In this document: positions 40,232-45,585 of the stretch, one piece after another
Layout: each line of letters begins with the position of its first letter
How positions within the stretch are numbered: the stretch's first letter is position 1
Assembly (NCBI GenBank): GCA_018066145.1
Contig: JAGHRY010000007.1
Span: 1-45,585, forward strand
DNA: 45,585 bases
From: Candidatus Colimorpha merdihippi
GTDB taxonomy: Bacteria > Bacteroidota > Bacteroidia > Bacteroidales > P3
Direction of reading: 5' to 3'
Made by a program: the position numbers and the translations under genes
Notes under the pieces: model-generated
What the model saw: only the letters and a program-made list of their open reading frames with translations
Database searches by the model: none
Told to the model about the DNA's origin: nothing

Positions 40232-40328
40232 CCCCAGGGCTACTTAATCCTGCTTTCGTGCATCTTATTTTGTATGATAATGAAGCATATCATTAACCAA
40301 TAGTACCAACTATTAAAAACTCATAGCC

Positions 40329-41327
40329 ATGAAAAAGAAAATGCTGCTAATCGTCAACCCCATTTCGGGGGTTGGACGCCAACGCAAGATTGAGAATCTG
40401 CTCAACGAGAATCTCAACCGCGATATTTACGACTACGAAGTGCGTTACACCGAACACATACACCATGGCACCGAATTGGCCCGCCAGGGTGCCGATGAGG
40501 GTTTCGATGTGATTGTGGCTGTGGGAGGCGACGGCAGCGTCAACGATGTCATTGCTGGCATCCACGGCAGCGATGCCACCCTGGGCATCATTCCCTGCGG
40601 CAGCGGCAACGGCCTCGCACGCTGCATGAAGATTCCCCTCACGCCGGCCATGGCCATCCGCGTTCTCAACCAGGACAACACCAGCTATATTGATGCCATC
40701 ACCCTCAACGACCAGTATTATATCGCCTCAATAGCAGGCGTAGGATTCGATGCCCACATCGCCCGACTGATGAAGTCGGCCAAACTGCGCGGATTCCCAG
40801 CTTATCTCAACCTTATCCTGCGCGAATACCCCACCTATTTGGAAAAAGATTACCGCATGGTTATCGATGGGCGCGAGTATCAGCGCAAGGCGTGGTTTAC
40901 CACTTTCGCCAATAGCAACCAGTTTGGCTATAATGCCGCTGTGGCTCCCCGAGCCAAACTCGACGACGGACTGATCGATATTTCTATCGTCGACAAAATA
41001 CCCGTGGGCCATATCGGCATCACAGGCCCGCTGATGTATGCCAACCTGTTCGACCTCAGCCAGCATGTCGAGGTGTTCAAAGCTCACGAAATATATGTAT
41101 ATGGAAATACCGACAAATGGGTCAACATCGATGGCGAGGGCGAGAATGTAGGCAACGATCTGCATTTCGTCAACCATCCCAGAAGCCTCAAAGTGCTCAA
41201 ACGCGATATGAAACGTCCCTTGGTGGCCCTGATAGACCCTGTGGACCATCTGCACCTGGTTCGCAACCAGATTGAATCGATACAGAACCAGATTGAAACC
41301 ATCCACGACAAAATCACCAAGAAATAA
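40329..41327 (+). CDS. Diacylglycerol/lipid kinase (DgkB/YegS family)
   Basis: A 332-residue soluble or peripheral kinase that phosphorylates diacylglycerol or a similar lipid. The DAGK catalytic motifs are GGDGSVND (66-73) and GSGNGLAR (91-98), preceded by IVNPISGVGR (8-17). The C-terminal domain carries DDGLIDISIVDKIP. The family's C-terminal tail is replaced by a repeating NQIESIQNQIETIHDK heptad-like stretch, which may be a short coiled coil. Placement next to the LtaS-like transferase suggests recycling of diacylglycerol. Confidence 0.92.
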   Translation: MKKKMLLIVNPISGVGRQRKIENLLNENLNRDIYDYEVRYTEHIHHGTELARQGADEGFDVIVAVGGDGSVNDVIAGIHGSDATLGIIPCGSGNGLARCMKIPLTPAMAIRVLNQDNTSYIDAITLNDQYYIASIAGVGFDAHIARLMKSAKLRGFPAYLNLILREYPTYLEKDYRMVIDGREYQRKAWFTTFANSNQFGYNAAVAPRAKLDDGLIDISIVDKIPVGHIGITGPLMYANLFDLSQHVEVFKAHEIYVYGNTDKWVNIDGEGENVGNDLHFVNHPRSLKVLKRDMKRPLVALIDPVDHLHLVRNQIESIQNQIETIHDKITKK

Positions 41328-41352
41328 TCACACACGCCCTATCACCATTACT

Positions 41353-41685
41353 ATGTCAAAAAAGAACAACAAAGTAGGAATTGTATATTCCACCAACCCC
41401 GATTATCAATATCAATACGAAGACGATGACATCCAGCCCGATACCCTTCCTCCTGCCCAGCAGAAGCTGCATGTGCGCATGGAGCGCAGCGGCCGTGGCG
41501 GCAAGACGGTGACTGTGGTGGACAACTTCGTAGGTACCGACGACGACCTCAATGCCTTAGGCAAAACCCTCAAGACCAAGTGCGGCGTTGGTGGCAGTGT
41601 GAAAGACGGCCAAATTATTATCCAAGGCGATTTCCGCGAACGCATCGTCACCCTCCTCAACGATCTCGGTTACAAAGCAAAATAA
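41353..41685 (+). CDS. SUI1/eIF1-family translation factor (YciH-like)
   Basis: A 110-residue protein. The N-terminal 45 residues are acidic and flexible (YEDDDIQPDTLPP). The SUI1 domain begins at about 50 with the family pattern HVRMERSGRGGKTVTVVDNFVG, then LKTKCGVGGSVKDGQIIIQGDFRERIVTLLNDLGY. Bacterial members bind the ribosome and affect start-codon choice, which is of interest in a genome without Shine-Dalgarno sites. The ATG at 41353 is the natural start; codons before it are unlike the family. A shared terminator follows. Confidence 0.93.
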   Translation: MSKKNNKVGIVYSTNPDYQYQYEDDDIQPDTLPPAQQKLHVRMERSGRGGKTVTVVDNFVGTDDDLNALGKTLKTKCGVGGSVKDGQIIIQGDFRERIVTLLNDLGYKAK

Positions 41686-41709
41686 TCCACTTGCACTCGT
41701 ATAAAAAGA

Positions 41710-41743
41710 ATGGGGCTGATTCGTTTGATCAGCCCCATTTTTC
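41710..41743. terminator. Bidirectional terminator between SUI1 and NlpC genes
   Basis: An 11-bp perfect stem, ATGGGGCTGAT (41710-41720) with ATCAGCCCCAT (41728-41738), and a 7-nt loop. On the plus strand it runs into TTTTT; on the minus strand into TCTTTTTAT. It closes both convergent units. Confidence 0.9.
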
Positions 41744-41785
41744 TATCGGTCATAACAGACCCTATATCTCGTTTTCAGTGATTAC

Positions 41786-42397
41786 TCACACTTTCACCCT
41801 GCCGCCTTTATAGAAATGGGCGCTCCAGTATTTATCGCCCAAACGGCTGATGATAACGCCGCGCGAAGTGGAGGAATGAACAAAGAGGTCGTCGCGTAGG
41901 TAAATGCCCACATGCGACACATGACCTTTGCTGTTAACGAAAAACACCAAGTCGCCCTCGCGCAATTCGCTGCGCGAAATCAACTGGCAGTCCTGCTGCA
42001 TATCGTTGGCCACACGGTGCAGCCTTTTGTCATAAACCTCGTTGAAAATATTGCCTACAAATCCGCTGCAATCTACTCCCGATTTGGTAGTGCCGCCATA
42101 CAGATAGGGGGTTCCTATCCAGCCTTCGATGGCATCATACAGTTGTTCGTTATCGTCGGGCATGCGTTCCAGGCCCAAGGCATTCACCTTGCCGGCAGCT
42201 GCAGCTTCTGCCGAAGGGGTAGGCACATAGGGCACCTCCTTTACATACTCATCCACATACAGCTCGCCCATGGAATAATCCTCTTCGGCCAAATCGGTAT
42301 TGAGGATTTTCTTCACGGCATCGCATGAGGCAAACACCATGGTCAACCCCATCATAGCCAGCAGCATCACACGTCTAGCGCTTTTCATCCTTGGCAT
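41786..42397 (-). CDS. NlpC/P60-family lipoprotein endopeptidase
   Basis: A 203-residue lipoprotein that probably cuts peptidoglycan stem peptides. The lipobox FASC gives lipidated Cys25. The NlpC/P60 domain has the catalytic Cys110 in GVDCSGFV, His162 in HVSHVGIY and a third polar residue near His174 in FVHSST. The start may be the ATG at 42397 or the one at 42388; both overlap the ftsB-like gene by 14-23 nt, which suggests translational coupling. It is the last gene of the MltD-FtsB-NlpC operon. Confidence 0.92.
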   Translation of the reverse strand: MPRMKSARRVMLLAMMGLTMVFASCDAVKKILNTDLAEEDYSMGELYVDEYVKEVPYVPTPSAEAAAAGKVNALGLERMPDDNEQLYDAIEGWIGTPYLYGGTTKSGVDCSGFVGNIFNEVYDKRLHRVANDMQQDCQLISRSELREGDLVFFVNSKGHVSHVGIYLRDDLFVHSSTSRGVIISRLGDKYWSAHFYKGGRVKV

Positions 42398-42695
42398 ATT
42401 GATCGTTTACGATAAAGATATCCTCATTGGCGCGCTTCATATAATAATGTTCGCGCCCGTAAGCTTCCAAGGCTTCCTTGCTTCCAAAAAGATTCACAGC
42501 CTCGATGCTATCGGCAATAATGCCTTCTTCCAGCAGAGCAGCCTCCTTATTCAGATCGTTCACGTCATGCTGCAGCCGGCGGATTACCATAAAGTTATTC
42601 TCGCTCAAAAAGAAATAGAAAGCAGCAAATATCGCCAAAGCGATAATATACTTCTTGGGAATTCTCTTCCACAGTTTTACGATTTTTTCTTTCAT
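42375..42695 (-). CDS. FtsB/DivIC-like septum formation protein
   Basis: A 106-residue bitopic membrane protein: a short basic N-terminus, one membrane helix (about residues 16-30, YIIALAIFAAFYFFL), then a coiled coil (VIRRLQHDVNDLNKEAALLEEGI) and the C-terminal motif EAYGREHYYMKRANEDIFIV, usual for FtsB/DivIC proteins. It should act in the divisome with FtsL and FtsQ. It lies 46 nt after the transglycosylase gene and overlaps the NlpC gene. Confidence 0.88.
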   Translation of the reverse strand: MKEKIVKLWKRIPKKYIIALAIFAAFYFFLSENNFMVIRRLQHDVNDLNKEAALLEEGIIADSIEAVNLFGSKEALEAYGREHYYMKRANEDIFIVNDQYAKDEKR

Positions 42696-42741
42696 GGTGT
42701 GCTTGCTTATTAAAATGTTGAGAAAAGAGGGTGCTGCGCAG

Positions 42742-44034
42742 TTACCGCACTTTCAGTCGCTGACCTTCACGAATCACGTCCGAACGCAACCCATTCAGTT
42801 TCTTCAGTTTCTGAACTGTAGTGCCGTGTTTGCCGGCAATAGAGGTAAGGGTTTCGCCGCGGCGCACCTTGTGGTAGGCTGTGGCGCTGGTGGGCTTGTT
42901 GGCCTTGGGGCTGTTTTTGGTAGGTATGTCGCGTTCATCCACGGTGGTGCTGCCTCCTTGGGATGTAACGGTGGTCAGCCGGCGAGCCAAAGAGTCTTCC
43001 GAATGGAGGAAAATCGAATCGGCCCAAGCAATCAGTACGTCCATTTTGTCGGTAGGCAAAGTCAGGGGGTACGACCCGCCCTCGCCAGGTATCAGGTCGG
43101 CACGGTACTGGGGATTGAGGGTGCGCAGTTCGTCCATCTCAACCCCCACATATTTGCTCAAATAGCAAAACAGCATATTGCGCTCCACCATGATGGTATC
43201 GGTACGTAGCGGCAAAGCAACGCGTTTGGGATGAAGGCCATGCTCGGGATAGAAATTCATGATATAAGTAGCTGCAATAAAAGCAGGTATATATCCACGT
43301 GTTTCTTTGGGCAGGTAGGGATAAATCTGCCAGAAATCATGTTTGCCGCCCGAGCGCGAAATAGCCTTGTTGATGTTGCCTGGGCCGCAGTTATAGGCGG
43401 CAATGGCCAGCTGCCAATCGCCAAAAATGCCGTATAGGTCATGGAGATAATGGGCTGCAGCATCGCTCGACTTATAGGTGTCGCGACGCTCGTCGATAAT
43501 AGAGTTCACTTCAAGGCCGTAATTCTTGCCGGTGGTGTACATAAACTGCCACAATCCGGCAGCTCCCACGCGCGAGGTAGCCTGGGGGTTCATGGCCGAT
43601 TCCACAATCGTCAGATGCTTCAGCTCCTCCGGAACGCCGTAACGGGCCAGCGATTCTTCAAAAATTGGATAGTAAAATTCTGATAACGTGAGCATTATAT
43701 CCAGTCTACTTTTCATACGGTTGAGATACATGCGGATGTACGAACGCACCTCTTTGTTGTATGTCATGGGTATCACAGTGTGCAGCGAACGCAGGCGTTT
43801 GGCAATCACCGAATCGGGTATCTGGTCGAAAGCGTAGTCGGTATTGATATTGCCTCGATGCCGACTGGTGGTGGCAGCATACCTGCTCATTACATAGCTG
43901 TTGAGCAGACTGTCGTAATTCGAAACGAACTTTTCAGCCAGATCGGCAGCTTCAGGGTTAGTAGGCGTAGGTTGGGCTTTGACGATAGGCGCCACAGCCA
44001 AAAGAAACAATAACGTGAGATATATCCGTTTCAT
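42742..44034 (-). CDS. MltD-like lytic transglycosylase with LysM domain
   Basis: A 430-residue exported enzyme that cleaves the glycan strand of peptidoglycan. Signal peptide about 1-20. The SLT domain (about 120-270) has catalytic Glu145 in LTIVESAMNP, then SRVGAAGLWQFM, DAAAHYLHDLY, AIAAYNCGPGNINKAI and TRGYIPAFIAATYIMNFY, all hallmark pieces of MltD. A degenerate LysM-like stretch lies at about 295-335, and a clear LysM is at the C-terminus (386-430, YHKVRRGETLTSIAGKHGTTVQKLKKLNGL). It is the first gene of its operon, with a -7 box 55 nt upstream. Confidence 0.94.
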   Translation of the reverse strand: MKRIYLTLLFLLAVAPIVKAQPTPTNPEAADLAEKFVSNYDSLLNSYVMSRYAATTSRHRGNINTDYAFDQIPDSVIAKRLRSLHTVIPMTYNKEVRSYIRMYLNRMKSRLDIMLTLSEFYYPIFEESLARYGVPEELKHLTIVESAMNPQATSRVGAAGLWQFMYTTGKNYGLEVNSIIDERRDTYKSSDAAAHYLHDLYGIFGDWQLAIAAYNCGPGNINKAISRSGGKHDFWQIYPYLPKETRGYIPAFIAATYIMNFYPEHGLHPKRVALPLRTDTIMVERNMLFCYLSKYVGVEMDELRTLNPQYRADLIPGEGGSYPLTLPTDKMDVLIAWADSIFLHSEDSLARRLTTVTSQGGSTTVDERDIPTKNSPKANKPTSATAYHKVRRGETLTSIAGKHGTTVQKLKKLNGLRSDVIREGQRLKVR

Positions 44035-44088
44035 AAAATATTATTATCTAATTAATAGGCACAATTGCCACAAAGTATTTTAGAATTG

Positions 44089-44096
44089 CAAAAATA
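44089..44096 (-). promoter_or_regulatory. Bacteroidetes -7 promoter box for the MltD operon
   Basis: TATTTTTG on the minus strand, 55 nt before the ATG at 44034. The 266-nt divergent gap to thioredoxin is AT-rich and holds this box and the thioredoxin box, nothing else recognised. Confidence 0.6.
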
Positions 44097-44255
44097 CGCA
44101 AAAAAAAGCGCATGACAAAATACTATTTGTATCGAGTTATCAACAATTATTTTTATTCACATGCAATATGCTGAGGTAAACAACATTAACAACACACAGC
44201 TGGTTGATACATTTTTTTTTAACACAACAAAATCCTTTCGTATTGTTTTTTTTAG

Positions 44256-44263
44256 TAATTTTG
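44256..44263 (+). promoter_or_regulatory. Bacteroidetes -7 promoter box for thioredoxin
   Basis: TAATTTTG followed by CAGT, 38 nt before the ATG at 44301. Confidence 0.65.
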
Positions 44264-44300
44264 CAGTCGATAATAATAATAACAAAATAACATATATCCC

Positions 44301-44615
44301 ATGGAAATCAACATCACAGAACAAAATTTTGACGAAGTCCTGGCTAACAATGCCATCGTTATGATTGATTTTGGCGCCACTTGGTGCGGCCCCTGCAAAG
44401 CACTGGCTCCCGTGGTTGAAGAAATTGCCAACGAATACGAAGGCCGCGCTGCCATCTGCAAAGCCGATGTCGAAGAGTGCCCCGCTATCGCTGCCAAGTT
44501 CCGCATCCGCAACGTTCCCACCATCCTTTTCTTCAAAAATGGCGAACTGAAGGACAAGAGTGTAGGCGGTGTCCAAAAGAAAACCCTCACCGACAAGCTC
44601 GACGCTCTTATGTAA
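44301..44615 (+). CDS. trxA: Thioredoxin
   Basis: A 104-residue cytoplasmic disulfide reductant with the active site WCGPCK (Trp28, Cys29, Cys32), the buried Asp23 and the cis-Pro segment VPTILFFKNGE. There is no signal peptide, so it is the general thioredoxin and not an exported paralogue. The DUF58 gene starts 35 nt later. Confidence 0.97.
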   Translation: MEINITEQNFDEVLANNAIVMIDFGATWCGPCKALAPVVEEIANEYEGRAAICKADVEECPAIAAKFRIRNVPTILFFKNGELKDKSVGGVQKKTLTDKLDALM

Positions 44616-44650
44616 TTCGCTTCGCTCGCCCTTCGCGGGTGTAGCATCCC

Positions 44651-45583
44651 ATGTTCGAAGAATTAGAAAAATACAAGGCTCTGGATTTCTATGCACGCCA
44701 GATTGTTGAGGGATTCCTCACCGGCATGCATAGAAGTCCTTTTCATGGTTTTTCGGTCGAGTTTGCCGAGCATCGCCAATACACCCCCGGCGAGTCTACC
44801 CGCACCATCGACTGGAAGCTTTACGGCCGCACCGACAAGCTTTTCGTCAAGCAGTTCGAGGAGGAAACCAATCTCCGCTGCCAGCTGGTTATCGACCACA
44901 GCAGCTCCATGCTATTTCCCATCGAAGGCCACGGCCATCCCAATTCCCCCAACAAGCTTACTTTTGCCTGCTATGCTGCCGCCGTGCTCAGCGAGCTTTT
45001 TGTTCGCCAGCGCGATGCCTTCGGACTCTCGCTCATTTCGCACGATATCGACCTCACTACCCCCTGTCGCAGCAGCCGCACCCACCAGCAGTATCTGCTG
45101 CAGCTTCTCGAAAAAGAATTGCGCTCCCCGCTTCCCACGGCCGACAATGCCCCCAAGCGCACCACCCACATCGCTCCCGCACTCCATCAGCTTGCCGAAG
45201 AACTCCACCGGCGCTCGCTGGTAGTCATCTTTTCCGATGCCCTGGTAAGCCCCGACCACCACGACCCGCTTATCGATGCCATGCGCCATCTTCGCCATTG
45301 CCAACATGAAGTAATCTTCTTTCATACCCTCCATCACGACCACGAACTGCATTTCGACTATCCCAACCGTCCAACCGAGTTTATCGACCTCGAAACAGGG
45401 CTCCGACTAAAAATCAACCCTGCCGAAGTTGCCGACAAATACCGGCAGAAAATCACCCAGCAAACCACTGACATTAAACAACATGCTATACAGTATCGAA
45501 TCGACTACCAACCCATTGATATCGCACAAGGATTCGACCAGATTATACTCCCCTATCTCCTCAAACCATCGCACCACAATTAG
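44651..45583 (+). CDS. DUF58 protein (MoxR-associated, vWA-like)
   Basis: A 310-residue cytoplasmic protein of the DUF58 family, which usually works with a MoxR AAA+ ATPase and Bat-type vWA proteins. Typical parts are the N-terminal MFEELEKYKALDFYARQIVEGFLTGMH, GFSVEFAEHRQYTPGESTRTIDWKLYGRTDKLFVKQFEEE, and the vWA-like strand with the metal site VIDHSSSM (about residues 80-87). It ends in TAG two bases before the window edge. No moxR precedes it here; partner genes could follow beyond the window. Confidence 0.92.
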   Translation: MFEELEKYKALDFYARQIVEGFLTGMHRSPFHGFSVEFAEHRQYTPGESTRTIDWKLYGRTDKLFVKQFEEETNLRCQLVIDHSSSMLFPIEGHGHPNSPNKLTFACYAAAVLSELFVRQRDAFGLSLISHDIDLTTPCRSSRTHQQYLLQLLEKELRSPLPTADNAPKRTTHIAPALHQLAEELHRRSLVVIFSDALVSPDHHDPLIDAMRHLRHCQHEVIFFHTLHHDHELHFDYPNRPTEFIDLETGLRLKINPAEVADKYRQKITQQTTDIKQHAIQYRIDYQPIDIAQGFDQIILPYLLKPSHHN

Positions 45584-45585
45584 TT

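Overview
The window is about 45.6 kb of chromosome from a member of the Bacteroidota, most likely an uncultured Bacteroidales. The evidence is the set of promoters with the Bacteroidetes -7 box (TAnnTTTG), the absence of Shine-Dalgarno sites, the long Bacteroidetes form of NusB, the block nusB-DUF1573-yajC-ybbR, a DUF4491 protein, GldB-like and PorE-like envelope proteins, and an SUI1/YciH factor. Most genes are house-keeping or cell-envelope genes. There are no rRNA or tRNA genes, no CRISPR array and no intact mobile element.

Region 1 (1-8.9 kb) is the most irregular part. It carries a threonine aldolase, a separated coaE, a four-helix-bundle (23S IVS-like) protein, an unknown protein, a two-gene lipoprotein operon, an S9 (DPP IV-like) peptidase and DUF4491. 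Between these genes lie a hairpin-forming element of about 204 bp with inverted ends, and four intergenic arrays of a 9-bp unit built on TTCCGG. The arrays do not occur in the rest of the window.

Region 2 (8.9-15.3 kb, minus strand) is an information-processing and membrane operon: leuS, nusB, a DUF1573 lipoprotein, yajC, ybbR and a small HEAT-like protein. Region 3 (15.4-25.9 kb, minus strand) holds a PorE-like OmpA/PD40 protein and, just upstream of it, a 2547-residue cyclic beta-1,2-glucan synthase-like giant (GT84, glucoamylase-like domain, GH94), which is unexpected in this phylum.

Region 4 (26.4-32.5 kb, plus strand) is dnaX, a cation/proton antiporter, dapF and ligA. dnaX is interrupted by one in-frame TAG exactly between the clamp-loader ATPase part and the tau-specific part. 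A two-tier stem-loop begins 8 nt after the stop, so this could be a programmed gamma/tau switch.

Region 5 (32.5-35.2 kb) has a GH25-like protein that lacks the catalytic acids, an outer-membrane barrel protein, a small set of 11-bp repeats, and a dead remnant of a mobile-element polyvalent protein. Region 6 (35.3-41.7 kb, plus strand) has a DUF349 protein, a GldB-like lipoprotein whose signal peptide seems to need a non-ATG start, an LtaS/OpgB-like phosphoglycerol transferase, a diacylglycerol kinase and SUI1. Region 7 (41.8-44.0 kb, minus strand) is a peptidoglycan and division operon: MltD-like transglycosylase, FtsB/DivIC-like protein and NlpC/P60 lipoprotein. Region 8 (44.3-45.6 kb) has thioredoxin and a DUF58 protein.

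Taken together, the cyclic glucan synthase, the LtaS/OpgB-like transferase and the DAG kinase could form a pathway that makes phosphoglycerol-substituted periplasmic glucan. This is inference only. All calls come from reading the sequence; no database search was run.
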